Assembly: GCF_002115755.1 (NCBI RefSeq)
Contig: NZ_JFKA01000001.1
Coordinates: 924,116 to 988,115, forward strand
Source: Thalassospira mesophila
GTDB taxonomy: Bacteria; Pseudomonadota; Alphaproteobacteria; Rhodospirillales; Thalassospiraceae
Length of the DNA: 64,000 nt
Reading direction: 5' to 3'
The position numbers and the translations under genes were made by a program. The notes beneath the pieces were generated by a model. It was not told the DNA's origin, searched no databases, and saw only the letters and a program-made list of their open reading frames with translations. Below are positions 8,009-17,342 of the stretch, piece after piece (within the stretch, counting starts at the first letter, position 1; every line of letters begins with the position of its first letter).

Positions 8009-8851
8009 ATGGATCAAACGGTGCTTTTTCGTCTGGCTGTTTTTGCCGTGCTGTTGCTGGTGATGGCAGGGTGGGAATTTTTGTTGCCTTATCGCACGGT
8101 GGCCGGGCAAAGCCGGTCCGGGCGCTGGCTGACCAATTTTTCGCTAATGATTTGCGGTGCCGCGCTTAGCCGGTTCACCGTCGGGGCTGCGATGATCATT
8201 GCCGCGTCCTATGCACAGGGGCGGGGATGGGGCGTGTTGCCTATGCTGGGGTTGCCTGCGCCGATGGCGGTGGTGCTGGCGATTATCGGGCTGGATTGCG
8301 CGGTGTATTGGCAACACCGGTTTACCCATATGTTTGATGTGCTGTGGCGGTTTCACCGCGTGCATCATGTTGATCCGGGCTTTGATGTTTCCACTGCCGT
8401 GCGGTTTCACCCGTTGGAAATTGCGGTATCGGCGGCTTACAAGGCGGGTTTTGTGGTGATTTTGGGGGCGGATGCATGGGCGGTGGTGATTTATGAAACC
8501 CTGCTGAGCAGTTTTGCCCTGTTTAACCATGGCAATGTGCATTTGCCCCGGTGGGTCGACCAAACCTTGCGCGGGCTTTTTGTGACGCCCGATATGCACC
8601 GTATTCATCATTCGGCATGGATGGTGGAAACCAACAGCAATTATGGAAATATCCTGTCGCTGTGGGACCGTATCTTTGCCAGCTATACCGATAAATCACG
8701 CGAAAATGACCGCGAGATGACGATTGGCCTGAACGAATTTCGCGACGTCGAAAGCCAGTCGCTGGTGGGCAGTTTATGGTTGCCGTTTCGCCGTGATGCG
8801 GCACGCATTGCGCCAAAACCCGGCGATGTTAGCGATAAACAGCAAGGATGA
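8009..8851 (+). CDS. Sterol desaturase / fatty acid hydroxylase family membrane protein
   Basis: 280 residues from MDQTVLFRLAVFAV; an alternative ATG at 7955 would add 18 residues. The start at 8009 sits after CAGGGTC and just before the first membrane helix. Four to five hydrophobic segments flank the di-iron histidine motifs of the family: HRFTH (HX3H), HRVHH (HXXHH), HNGNVH-type HGNVH and HRIHH (HXXHH). These enzymes hydroxylate or desaturate lipid carbons in the membrane with O2. The substrate (fatty acid, hopanoid or carotenoid) cannot be told from sequence. It ends 12 bp before the convergent methyltransferase gene. Confidence 0.87.
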   Translation: MDQTVLFRLAVFAVLLLVMAGWEFLLPYRTVAGQSRSGRWLTNFSLMICGAALSRFTVGAAMIIAASYAQGRGWGVLPMLGLPAPMAVVLAIIGLDCAVYWQHRFTHMFDVLWRFHRVHHVDPGFDVSTAVRFHPLEIAVSAAYKAGFVVILGADAWAVVIYETLLSSFALFNHGNVHLPRWVDQTLRGLFVTPDMHRIHHSAWMVETNSNYGNILSLWDRIFASYTDKSRENDREMTIGLNEFRDVESQSLVGSLWLPFRRDAARIAPKPGDVSDKQQG

Positions 8852-8863
8852 TGCGGGGCTGGT

Positions 8864-9658
8864 TCAGGTGTTGCCAGCAACACCGCGCACAGCAAGTGCC
8901 GATGCCACCAGTGACCGCCTGCCATCATTGCCACCGCTAATATAGGCACGGCGCACAGCGGTTTGCAGGCTGTGGGCGGCCTCGGCGTCAAGCGATGTGA
9001 AAAATTCGCGGATCAGGCTGTGGCTGCCCAAAAGCGATTGCCAGTAATCGTTGAAATCCAGAAAATCCATGCGGATTGATAAGGTGGCGGTGCCAATTTC
9101 GGTTAAGCCGGCATCGGCCCATAAATCAAGCAGAGCATCTTCATTTTCAAAGGGAACGTTAAAAATACGGGCGCGCAGGGCTTCGCCGTCGCCGTCAAAC
9201 AGGATGGCTGCGGCATCGAGAAACAGGCGCAAAAAGGCCAAACCACCGGAACGATCCCAGACCGTTGCCGCAATAACCCCGCCAGGTCGGGTCACACGCA
9301 GCATCTCGGTCAGGGCTTTTTGTGGTTCGGCCAGATCGTTTAACACCAGTTGCGAAAAGGCGGTGTCAAAGCTGGCATTTTCATAAGGCAGCGCACGGGC
9401 ATCGCCGGTTTCAAATTTTACATTGGGGGCGGCATGTAACAGCGCCTCGCCCAGATAATCGGGCATAAGGTCGATGCCGGTGATATGGGCCGAGGGATAG
9501 CGGGTGGCGGCCGCCAGCGTTAAACTGCCGGTACCGCAACCAACATCCAGCAGCGTGCCGCAGGCGGGGGCATCGACAAAGGCCAGAAAAGCGCGCGCGA
9601 GGCGGCGGCTCCATCTTCCCATGGCGATTTCATAGATGTCGGCGGCTGATGTGGTCAT
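8864..9658 (-). CDS. Class I SAM-dependent methyltransferase
   Basis: 264 residues, start ATG at 9656-9658 (MTTSAADIYEIAMGRWSRRL) with GGAAC upstream. The Rossmann methyltransferase motifs are plain: LLDVGCGTGSLT (motif I), ITGIDLMPDYLGEAL (motif II), FETGDARALPYENASFD and RVTRPGGVIAATVWD. The closest general pattern is the ubiquinone/menaquinone-type UbiE/Methyltransf_11 group. The substrate is unknown. It lies convergent to the sterol-desaturase-like gene, so lipid methylation is conceivable but unproven. Confidence 0.85.
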   Translation of the reverse strand: MTTSAADIYEIAMGRWSRRLARAFLAFVDAPACGTLLDVGCGTGSLTLAAATRYPSAHITGIDLMPDYLGEALLHAAPNVKFETGDARALPYENASFDTAFSQLVLNDLAEPQKALTEMLRVTRPGGVIAATVWDRSGGLAFLRLFLDAAAILFDGDGEALRARIFNVPFENEDALLDLWADAGLTEIGTATLSIRMDFLDFNDYWQSLLGSHSLIREFFTSLDAEAAHSLQTAVRRAYISGGNDGRRSLVASALAVRGVAGNT

Positions 9659-9968
9659 GGTTATGTTCCGCAATTAAGATGGTGTTCTGCCCGCCGTGCG
9701 TGTTTTACAAAACGCCGCCGTGCCGTTCCGGTATTTTGGTGTTGTTTCAACAGCTAATATTGATTGCACGGCCCGCCAAAGCAATGGACATTCGGTTGTA
9801 AAGAGGGCGTGGCGAGGGGCGGAGCGGTTGTGCAAAGCAACCAAAGCCAGCGAAATTTCCTGTGACAATTCGTCGATATTTTCAAATTGCCATTGCGAAG
9901 CCGCAGTTTGATGATGATACTTTATGAATATTGCAGCGCACAAACATAACAATCAGGGGATCGACAAG
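9659..9968. other. Non-coding divergent promoter region
   Basis: 310 bp between the divergently transcribed methyltransferase and MaoC genes. It must contain both promoters, but no repeat or strong palindrome stands out. A minus-strand open frame here has no protein-like composition. Confidence 0.4.
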
Positions 9969-10406
9969 ATGACAAAGCGTGATGGTCTGGAAGGGTATTT
10001 TTTAGAAGATCTGGAAGTTGGCATGGAAGGCAGCTATGCCAAAACCGTGACCGAAACCGACATTATTTTGTATGCCGGTGTGTCGGGCGATTGCAACCCG
10101 GTGCATTTGAACGACGAATTTGCCAAAACAACCATGTTTGAAGGGCGGATTGCCCATGGCATGCTGTCGGCCGGGTTTATTTCCACCGTGCTGGGTACGC
10201 GTTTGCCGGGGCCGGGCACCATTTATCTGTCGCAAAACCTGCAATTTCGCGCCCCGGTTCGCATTGGCGATACCGTGACCGCCACGGTAAAAGTGCGTGA
10301 AATTATCGCTGCGAAAAAACGTATTGTGCTTGAAACCACCTGCACCGTGGGGGACCGGGTGGTGATTTCGGGCGAGGCAACCGTGATGGTGCCGTCGCGC
10401 GGTTAA
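9969..10406 (+). CDS. MaoC family (R)-specific enoyl-CoA hydratase-like protein
   Basis: 145 residues from MTKRDGLEGYFLEDLEVGM; an in-frame ATG 15 codons earlier lacks a good ribosome site, whereas AGGGG precedes this one. The hot-dog fold hydratase motif is visible: YAGVSGDCNPVHLNDEFAKT (Asp and His catalytic pair D..NPvH), then GRIAHGMLSAGF. Single-domain members of this size are typical PhaJ-type (R)-hydratases that feed 3-hydroxyacyl-CoA from beta-oxidation into polyhydroxyalkanoate synthesis. A related dehydratase role is possible. A 10-bp hairpin follows at 10428-10453. Confidence 0.83.
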   Translation: MTKRDGLEGYFLEDLEVGMEGSYAKTVTETDIILYAGVSGDCNPVHLNDEFAKTTMFEGRIAHGMLSAGFISTVLGTRLPGPGTIYLSQNLQFRAPVRIGDTVTATVKVREIIAAKKRIVLETTCTVGDRVVISGEATVMVPSRG

Positions 10407-10427
10407 GCCACCAGCCGGACGTGTTAA

Positions 10428-10453
10428 TGTGCGCAGGCGTTTTCCTGCGCACA
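10428..10453 (+). terminator. Hairpin after the MaoC gene
   Basis: TGTGCGCAGG, loop CGTTTT and CCTGCGCACA form a perfect 10-bp stem 22 bp after the stop. No T-run follows, so termination may be Rho-assisted or the hairpin may only stabilise the 3' end. Confidence 0.45.
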
Positions 10454-10648
10454 GATTGCGCTGTTTAAGGGGGCTGGAGATGGCTGTCGCGCAAAAATAA
10501 TGCAACAACATGGCTGTTTTGCACCGTTATAATCAGGAAAAGGCTTTACGCTTTGGCCTTGGGCGATTTATAGCTGCCTGCCGGGTTTTGCATATAGCGG
10601 CCCGTAATGGTATTTCATTTGGCGAGCAACACAGAGAGACCGGCATTG

Positions 10649-11626
10649 ATGCGCGTTTTTCGATCCTTTGAAAATTTGCCCATCGATGCGCGTGGCGCCG
10701 TTGTTGCAATTGGCAATTTTGATGGTTTGCATCTGGGCCATCAAACCATTTTGGGCCATGCCCGCAAAATGGCCGCCGAGCGGAATGTTCCCTTGGCAAT
10801 CCTGACATTCGAGCCGCATCCGCGCATGATTTTTCGCGCAGGCGAGCCGCCGTTTCGTCTGACATCGGCACAGGACCGGGTGGCCGCCGCCGCCGAACTT
10901 GATATCGATCTGTTTTACGAAGTTGAATTTGATCGTGCCTTTTCGGCCCTGACCGCCGAAGAATTTATCAAAAGGGTGCTGGTCGACGGGCTGGGTGCGC
11001 GCCATGTGGTTGTCGGCTGGGATTTTTGCTTTGGCAAGGGGCGGGCTGGCAATGTGGATACCCTGCGCGCGATGGGCGAGAAAAACGGTTTCGGGGTGAG
11101 TGCGGTTGACGCGGTAACCCACGATAACGGCATTGTTTATTCATCGACCGCCATTCGCCAGGCCCTGCGCGAAGGCCGCCCGCAAGATGCGCGAATTTTG
11201 CTAGGCCGGCCCTGGGAAATTGGCGGGATTGTTATTCATGGCGATGCCCGCGGGCGCACCATCGGCTTTCCTACTGCCAATGTGGCGCTGGGCTCGCATT
11301 TGCGGCCCAAATTCGGGGTTTATGCCGTTCGGCTGGGGCTGGTGGCACCCGATAATGCGCCAACGGTTGAATGCTGGATCGACGGAGTCGCCAATATTGG
11401 CGTGCGTCCCAGCTTTGGCGGCGATGCCGAAGCCGGGCTTGAGGCCCATCTTTTTGATTTTGACCGTGACATATATGGTCGTGCTGTTCGGGTTCGCCTG
11501 ATCGGCTTTATTCGTGGCGAACAGAAGTTCGACGGGCTTGATGCCCTGAAGGCCCAGATTGGCCGTGATGTGAATACGGCCCGTGAAATTCTGGCGGCAA
11601 ACCCGCCGGTTAATCCCGGGATTTAA
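10649..11626 (+). CDS. ribF: Bifunctional riboflavin kinase / FAD synthetase
   Basis: 325 residues, start ATG at 10649 with AGAGAG upstream. The N-terminal FMN adenylyltransferase domain shows GNFDGLHLGHQ near residue 23 and SSTAIRQALREG near residue 162. The C-terminal flavokinase domain shows GRTIGFPTANV near residue 195 and the NIGVRPSFGG segment. It converts riboflavin to FMN and then FAD in the cytosol. It stands at the head of the ileS-lspA block, an arrangement common in alphaproteobacteria. Length and motifs are complete. Confidence 0.96.
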   Translation: MRVFRSFENLPIDARGAVVAIGNFDGLHLGHQTILGHARKMAAERNVPLAILTFEPHPRMIFRAGEPPFRLTSAQDRVAAAAELDIDLFYEVEFDRAFSALTAEEFIKRVLVDGLGARHVVVGWDFCFGKGRAGNVDTLRAMGEKNGFGVSAVDAVTHDNGIVYSSTAIRQALREGRPQDARILLGRPWEIGGIVIHGDARGRTIGFPTANVALGSHLRPKFGVYAVRLGLVAPDNAPTVECWIDGVANIGVRPSFGGDAEAGLEAHLFDFDRDIYGRAVRVRLIGFIRGEQKFDGLDALKAQIGRDVNTAREILAANPPVNPGI

Positions 11627-11725
11627 AATTGGTTGCGAACCCGCTATGATCCGCGCGCCCTGCGGGGTGCAGCCCGGATTGGGGTTTGCCTGTGAAATAA
11701 AGTGCAAGACGACAGGACTGTCACG

Positions 11726-14563
11726 ATGAGCGTCGAATATAAAAAGACCGTTATCCTGCCCCAAACCGATTTTCCGATGCGGGCGGGTTTGCCGAAGATG
11801 GAACCGACATTGCTGGAGCAATGGCAGAATGACGATCTTTACGACACCATTCGCGACATTTCCAAAGGCCGCGAAAAGTTTGTCCTGCACGATGGTCCGC
11901 CCTATGCCAACGGCCATCTGCATATTGGCCATGCGCTTAACAAGATTTTAAAAGACGTGATTACCCGGTCGCAGCAGATGATGGGCAAAGATGCCGTCTA
12001 TGTTCCCGGATGGGATTGCCACGGCCTGCCGATTGAATGGAAAATCGAGGAACAATACCGCGCGAAGGGCAAAAACAAGGACGAAGTCCCTGTTGCCGAA
12101 TTTCGCAAGGAATGCCGCGAATTTGCCCAGAAATGGGTCGATATCCAGCGCGAGGAATTTAAACGTCTGGGTGTGATGGGCGATTGGGATAATCCCTATA
12201 TCACCATGGATTACCGGGCCGAGGCCGCCATTGCCCGCGAATTGGGCAAGTTTTTGATGAACGGGTCGCTCTATCGCGGGTCCAAACCCGTGATGTGGTC
12301 GGTTGTTGAAAAAACAGCCCTGGCCGAAGCCGAAATTGAATATCACGACCATACCAGCAAGACCATTCATGTGCGCTTCCCGGTGGTTACATCATCGGTT
12401 GAAGCCCTGAGCGATGCCAGCATCGTCATCTGGACAACAACCCCCTGGACCATTCCGGGTAACCGCGCCATTTCCTATGGCGAGGACATTGACTATGCCG
12501 TGATCGAAGTGACCGAAACCGCCGAAGAATGCTGGGCCAAGGTGGGCGAAAAGCTGGCGGTGTGTGTCGATCTGGTTGAAGATATGTGCAAAAATGGCCG
12601 TATTCTGGGCCATAAGGTTGTCGGTACGTTCAAGGGACGTGACCTTGAGGGCGGTATTGCCGCCCATCCGTTCCGCGGGCAGGGCTATGATTTTGATGTG
12701 CCGTTGTTAGCGGCTGATTATGTCACGACCGATACCGGTACCGGCTTTGTCCATACCGCCCCGACGCACGGCCCGGATGACTATGTGACTGGCCTGAAAC
12801 ACGGGCTGGAAGTGCCCGAAATGATCGATGCCGAAGGCAAATATTACGACCATGTGCCGCTGTTTGCGGGCCGGTTTGTATATGATGCCAACGGCAAGGA
12901 AGGCGATGCCAACGAAACCGTTATCGCCAAGCTGATTGAAGACGGCGCCCTTTTGTCGCGCGGGCGGATGAAGCACAGCTATCCGCATTCGTGGCGCTCC
13001 AAGGCGCCGGTGATTTACCGGACCACGCCGCAATGGTTTATTTCCATGACGGAAAACGGCCTGCGTGAAACCGCGCTGAAAGCCATTGATGACACCCGCT
13101 TTGTGCCCGAAGCCGGGCGCAACCGGTTGCATTCCATGATTGCCAACCGCCCGGACTGGTGTGTATCGCGCCAGCGTGCCTGGGGTGTTCCGATCACGGT
13201 GTTTGTCAATAAGAAAACCCGCGAGCCATTGCGCGATCAGGCGGTGCTGGACCGCGTTTATGCCGCCTTCTGTGAAGAAGGGGCCGATGTGTGGTTTACG
13301 TGGGATGCGCAACGTTTCCTTGGCAACGATTATAATGCCGATGATTACGAACAGGTGATGGACGTTCTTGATGTGTGGTTTGACTCCGGATCCACGCACA
13401 GCTTTGTTCTGGAAGAACGCCCGGACCTTAAATGGCCGGCTGATTTGTACCTTGAAGGATCGGACCAGCATCGGGGCTGGTTCCATTCATCGCTTCTGGA
13501 ATCGTGCGGCACGCGCGGTCGTGCGCCCTATGATGCGGTTTTGACGCACGGCTTTGTTCTGGATGGCAAGGGCTATAAAATGTCCAAGTCGCTAAACAAT
13601 GTGATTGCCCCGCAAGACATCATCAAAAAGTTCGGCGCCGATATTTTGCGTTTGTGGGTTGTCAGCTCCGACTACCACGATGACCTGCGGATTTCGGACG
13701 AAATCATTCAGCGCCATTCCGACATTTATCGCCGTTTGCGCAATACCCTGCGGTTCTTGCTGGGCAATCTGTCGGGCTTTGATGAGGCCGAAAAAGTTGC
13801 CGATAGCGACCTGCCGGAACTTGAACGCTGGGTTTTGCACCGGTTAAGCAAACTGGACGATCTGGTGCGTGAAACCACCGAAGCGTTTGATTTCCATCAG
13901 CTGTTTATCGAACTGCATAACTTTTGTGCGCAGGATCTTTCGGCGTTCTTCCTCGATATTCGCAAGGACGCGCTTTATTGCGACGCGCCGACCAGCCTGC
14001 GCCGCCGCGCGGCCCGCACCGTGATGGACCGGGTTTTTGACAGCCTGGTACGTTGGCTGGCACCGGTTTTGTGCTTTACCGCCGACGAAGCATGGCGCGC
14101 ACGTTATGGCAATGACAGCTCGGTTCATGCCCAAACCTATAACGCGGTGTCGGACGGCTGGAAAAACGACGCACTGGCCGCGAAATGGGAAAAAATCCGC
14201 AAATTGCGCCGGGTTGTGACCGGGGCACTGGAAGTGGAACGGGCGGAAAAACGCATTGGTGGCAGCCTTGATGCCGCACCAAAAGTTTACGCCAGTGCCG
14301 ATTATGTCGAGGCCCTGAACGGCCTTGATCTGGCGGAAATTGCCATTACCTCGGATATCGAGCTGATTGCAGGCGACGCGCCCGAAGGGGCTTATCGTCT
14401 TGATGATGTGGCCGGTGTGGGTGTTGTGCCTGCCTTGGCCGAAGGTGAAAAATGCGAGCGTTGCTGGCAGATTTTGCCCGATATTGGCGCGCACCCGGAA
14501 CATAAAACGATTTGCGGGCGCTGTGCCGAGGCCGTTGATGAAATGGGCATAGCTGCCGAATAA
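11726..14563 (+). CDS. ileS: Isoleucine--tRNA ligase
   Basis: 945 residues from MSVEYKKTVILPQTDFPMRA, start ATG at 11726. Class I signatures are present: HLHIGHAL (HIGH) near residue 70 and KMSKS (GYKMSKSLNN) near residue 620. An editing (CP1) domain lies between them (TTTPWTIPGNRA and TAPTHGPDDY). The C-terminus carries the zinc-finger cysteines CERCW and CGRC. The enzyme charges tRNA-Ile and edits valine. No leader attenuator is seen. It is followed by a hairpin and then lspA. Confidence 0.98.
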   Translation: MSVEYKKTVILPQTDFPMRAGLPKMEPTLLEQWQNDDLYDTIRDISKGREKFVLHDGPPYANGHLHIGHALNKILKDVITRSQQMMGKDAVYVPGWDCHGLPIEWKIEEQYRAKGKNKDEVPVAEFRKECREFAQKWVDIQREEFKRLGVMGDWDNPYITMDYRAEAAIARELGKFLMNGSLYRGSKPVMWSVVEKTALAEAEIEYHDHTSKTIHVRFPVVTSSVEALSDASIVIWTTTPWTIPGNRAISYGEDIDYAVIEVTETAEECWAKVGEKLAVCVDLVEDMCKNGRILGHKVVGTFKGRDLEGGIAAHPFRGQGYDFDVPLLAADYVTTDTGTGFVHTAPTHGPDDYVTGLKHGLEVPEMIDAEGKYYDHVPLFAGRFVYDANGKEGDANETVIAKLIEDGALLSRGRMKHSYPHSWRSKAPVIYRTTPQWFISMTENGLRETALKAIDDTRFVPEAGRNRLHSMIANRPDWCVSRQRAWGVPITVFVNKKTREPLRDQAVLDRVYAAFCEEGADVWFTWDAQRFLGNDYNADDYEQVMDVLDVWFDSGSTHSFVLEERPDLKWPADLYLEGSDQHRGWFHSSLLESCGTRGRAPYDAVLTHGFVLDGKGYKMSKSLNNVIAPQDIIKKFGADILRLWVVSSDYHDDLRISDEIIQRHSDIYRRLRNTLRFLLGNLSGFDEAEKVADSDLPELERWVLHRLSKLDDLVRETTEAFDFHQLFIELHNFCAQDLSAFFLDIRKDALYCDAPTSLRRRAARTVMDRVFDSLVRWLAPVLCFTADEAWRARYGNDSSVHAQTYNAVSDGWKNDALAAKWEKIRKLRRVVTGALEVERAEKRIGGSLDAAPKVYASADYVEALNGLDLAEIAITSDIELIAGDAPEGAYRLDDVAGVGVVPALAEGEKCERCWQILPDIGAHPEHKTICGRCAEAVDEMGIAAE

Positions 14564-14583
14564 GCCGTTTTAAAAAGACATTG

Positions 14584-14604
14584 GGCCGGGCAAGATGCCC
14601 GGCC
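14584..14604 (+). terminator. Hairpin between ileS and lspA
   Basis: GGCCGGGC, loop AAGAT and GCCCGGCC form an 8-bp GC stem followed by TTATCC, 20 bp after the ileS stop. It may attenuate read-through into lspA. Confidence 0.45.
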
Positions 14605-14634
14605 TTATCCTATGGGCAGACGGAAAGAAAATTG

Positions 14635-15108
14635 ATGAAACATCGCGCCTTTGCCTTTGGCCTGCCGGTGCTGGCGATTGTCTTTATCATTGACCAGTGG
14701 ACCAAACAGATTGCGATTGACGCGCTGGCCCACCCGGCGCGCTATATCACCGTGACGCCGTTTATGAATTTTGTTCTGGCGTGGAACCCCGGTGTATCGT
14801 TTGGCCTGTTTCAGGGGCAAGCCCCGTGGGTGATGATTGCGGGCACCACAGCGATCACCATCGGGTTTCTGGTCTGGATGTGGCGCACACGGGACCGGGT
14901 TTTGGGCATCGCCCTGGCAATGGTTGTTGGCGGAGCGGTCGGTAATCTGGTAGACCGGTTGCGTCACGGGGCCGTTACGGACTTTGTTGATTTGCATGTT
15001 GCAGGCTATCATTGGCCGGTATTTAATATAGCCGATACCGGAATCACAATTGGAGCCGCGTTGTTGTTGATCGATTCCCTGTTTGGCGGTAAAAAAACTT
15101 CGCGATAA
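14635..15108 (+). CDS. lspA: Prolipoprotein signal peptidase (signal peptidase II)
   Basis: 157 residues, start ATG at 14635 with GGAAAG upstream. Four membrane helices alternate with the conserved motifs DQWTK (residue 20), NPGVSFGLF (residue 51), GNLVDRLRHGAVTDFVD (catalytic Asp about 116) and FNIADTGI (catalytic Asp about 134). It removes the signal peptide of diacylglyceryl-modified lipoproteins in the inner membrane. The very next gene encodes a lipoprotein, a fitting neighbour. Confidence 0.97.
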   Translation: MKHRAFAFGLPVLAIVFIIDQWTKQIAIDALAHPARYITVTPFMNFVLAWNPGVSFGLFQGQAPWVMIAGTTAITIGFLVWMWRTRDRVLGIALAMVVGGAVGNLVDRLRHGAVTDFVDLHVAGYHWPVFNIADTGITIGAALLLIDSLFGGKKTSR

Positions 15109-15157
15109 TTTTTGTCGGGCCGCAGGTGGCCTGATGACAGACTTGCAAGAGGCGTGA

Positions 15158-15730
15158 ATGACCCGGAAATCTCATCTGATCAGGATTGTGGCGCTAACCG
15201 GGTTGGCGCTTGCCGTTACCGGTTGTGAATCGACGAAAGAAACCTTTGGTCTGAATAAACAGTCCCCTGATGAATTTCAGGTGGTTTCGCGGGCCCCGCT
15301 TAGCCTGCCGCCGGAATATAATTTGCGCGCCCCGGAACCGGGTGTTGCGCGGCCGCAAACGGGTACCACAACCCAGCAGGCCCGCCGTATTTTAACCGGC
15401 GAAACGCCGAACCCCGAAGCGCGTGACCTTAATTCAGCCAACCGTAGTGGTGGCGAAGTTGTGCTGCTGGAAAAAGGCGGCGCGCAATATGCCGACCCTG
15501 ATATTCGGACCGAGGTTGACCGTGAAACCTCGATCCTGATCAACGAAAATGACAGCGTTATCGACAAGCTGGTGTTCTGGCAGAAAAAGCCGGCATTTGG
15601 CAGCCAGGTTGACCCGGCCAAGGAAGCAAAACGCATTCGTGACCAGCAAGCCCTTGGCAACCCGGTGACCGCTGGCGATACGCCGACGATTGAACGCCGG
15701 AAAAAAGGCATTCTCGAAGATATTTTCTAG
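15158..15730 (+). CDS. DUF3035 lipoprotein (candidate BamF-type outer-membrane assembly factor)
   Basis: 190 residues. A lipoprotein signal peptide ends in ALAVTGC (lipobox Cys at residue 23). The DUF3035 hallmark SPDEFQVVSRAPLSLPPEY follows directly. The rest is charged and low in hydrophobics, ending ERRKKGILEDIF. In Caulobacter a member of this alphaproteobacterial family was described as a subunit of the BAM outer-membrane protein assembly complex (BamF); transfer of that role is inference. It sits between lspA and two M16 proteases, the usual alphaproteobacterial order. Confidence 0.85.
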   Translation: MTRKSHLIRIVALTGLALAVTGCESTKETFGLNKQSPDEFQVVSRAPLSLPPEYNLRAPEPGVARPQTGTTTQQARRILTGETPNPEARDLNSANRSGGEVVLLEKGGAQYADPDIRTEVDRETSILINENDSVIDKLVFWQKKPAFGSQVDPAKEAKRIRDQQALGNPVTAGDTPTIERRKKGILEDIF

Positions 15731-15924
15731 AATTTTCCAATGGGGCGGTGGCAAAAATGCCGGATCGCCAAATTGTGATCACATTTACAAGGGCGCGGAT
15801 CTTCCGCGCCCTTGTTCTGTCATAATCGGTTCTTAATCAGAACATCCCGTACCGTTCCCCAAAAAACGGGCGGGTCATAAAAACAAGTCGCTAAATTCCC
15901 GGACAGACTCCCAAGGAAGACAGC

Positions 15925-17340
15925 ATGAAATTTTTGTCCCAACGTTTTTGGCACCACGTCCCGGTCGTGCTTCCGGTTTTGATGATGGTGCTGGTTTTGC
16001 TTGCCGCGAGCGCGCGGGCGGCCGTGTTTAACCCCGAAACAACCACGCTGTCCAATGGCATGCAGGTGGTGCTGGTGGAAAACCACCGTGCCCCCGTGGT
16101 CACCCATATGGTGTGGTACAAGGCGGGTGCCGCCGATGAAGTGCCCGGAACGTCGGGTATTGCCCATTTCCTGGAGCATTTGATGTTCAAGGGGACCAAG
16201 GATATTGGCCCGGGTGAATTTTCCAAAATTGTGGCGCGTAATGGCGGGCAGGACAATGCCTTTACCACATGGGATTACACCGCCTATTTCCAGAACATTG
16301 CCCGCGACCGTTTGGGCATGGTGATGGAAATGGAAGCCGACCGGATGCAAAACCTGCAACTGACCGACAAGGTGGTTTTGCCCGAACGCGACGTGATTAT
16401 CGAAGAACGCCGGATGCGTACCGATAATAACCCCAGTGCGCTGTTGGGCGAGCAGATGCGTAATGCCCTGTTCATGCAGCATCCCTATGGCCGTCCGATT
16501 ATTGGCTGGTTGCATGAAATGCAGCAACTGACCACCCAGGACGCCATGGCGTGGTACAAAAAATGGTACACGCCCAATAACGCCATTCTGGTGGTAGCCG
16601 GTGATATCACCATGGCCGAACTTAAACCGATGGCCGAAAAATATTACGGCGGCATCAAGGGCCACGACGTGCCCAAACGCGTGCGGGTCAAGGAACCAAC
16701 CCAGCATGCCCCGCGCAAGGTAACGCTGACCGATGCCCGTGTCGGTCAATCGTCGATGTCGCGTTATTATCTGGCACCATCCTATAATACCGAACATGCC
16801 GATGAAGCCGCCCCGTTAGAAGTGTTTAGTGAAATTTTAGGGTCCGGTACCACCAGCCGCCTTTATAAGACGCTGGTGGTCGATCAGAAGCTGGCAACGA
16901 CAGCGGGCAGCTTTTATGACCCGGTGGCGATGGATTTATCGACCTTTGGTTTTTATGCGGTTCCGCGTGATGGCGTGGAAATGGCCGATCTTGAAGCCGC
17001 CCTTGATGATGAAATTGCCAAAACGCTAAAAGAAGGCATTACGCAAAAGGAACTTGATGAAGCGCGCCAGCGCCTGCTTGACAGTGCCGTTTTTGCCCGT
17101 GATTCGCTTTCGGGTGCCGCGCGTACATTGGGCGAGGCACTCGCCGTTGGGTTGAGCGTTGATCAGGTTGAAAACTGGCCCGACCGGATTAATGCGGTGA
17201 CTGTTGAACAGGTTAATGACGCTGCCCGTGCGGTGCTGGACGATAAACGTTCGGTGACCGGCTGGTTGTTGCGGCCCAAAGGGGCCAAGGGACCGGGCAT
17301 GCCCACAGCCCCGGTTACCGGCGAAATGGAGACGCATTGA
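15925..17340 (+). CDS. M16 family zinc peptidase, catalytic subunit
   Basis: 471 residues with an N-terminal signal peptide (VLPVLMMVLVLLAASARA). The inverted zinc motif HXXEH is present as HFLEH (His81, Glu84, His85), followed by LMFKGT and the distal EERRMRTDNNP segment. The C-terminal half has the R/Y-type substrate site (SSMSRYYLAP). M16 peptidases of this group act in the periplasm as two-gene pairs: this gene supplies the catalytic half and the next, 2 bp downstream, the inactive half. Confidence 0.93.
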   Translation: MKFLSQRFWHHVPVVLPVLMMVLVLLAASARAAVFNPETTTLSNGMQVVLVENHRAPVVTHMVWYKAGAADEVPGTSGIAHFLEHLMFKGTKDIGPGEFSKIVARNGGQDNAFTTWDYTAYFQNIARDRLGMVMEMEADRMQNLQLTDKVVLPERDVIIEERRMRTDNNPSALLGEQMRNALFMQHPYGRPIIGWLHEMQQLTTQDAMAWYKKWYTPNNAILVVAGDITMAELKPMAEKYYGGIKGHDVPKRVRVKEPTQHAPRKVTLTDARVGQSSMSRYYLAPSYNTEHADEAAPLEVFSEILGSGTTSRLYKTLVVDQKLATTAGSFYDPVAMDLSTFGFYAVPRDGVEMADLEAALDDEIAKTLKEGITQKELDEARQRLLDSAVFARDSLSGAARTLGEALAVGLSVDQVENWPDRINAVTVEQVNDAARAVLDDKRSVTGWLLRPKGAKGPGMPTAPVTGEMETH

Positions 17341-17342
17341 TC

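Noticed and set aside
9674..9952. Small minus-strand gene
   Set aside because: No ribosome site and no recognisable composition or motif; it covers a promoter region.
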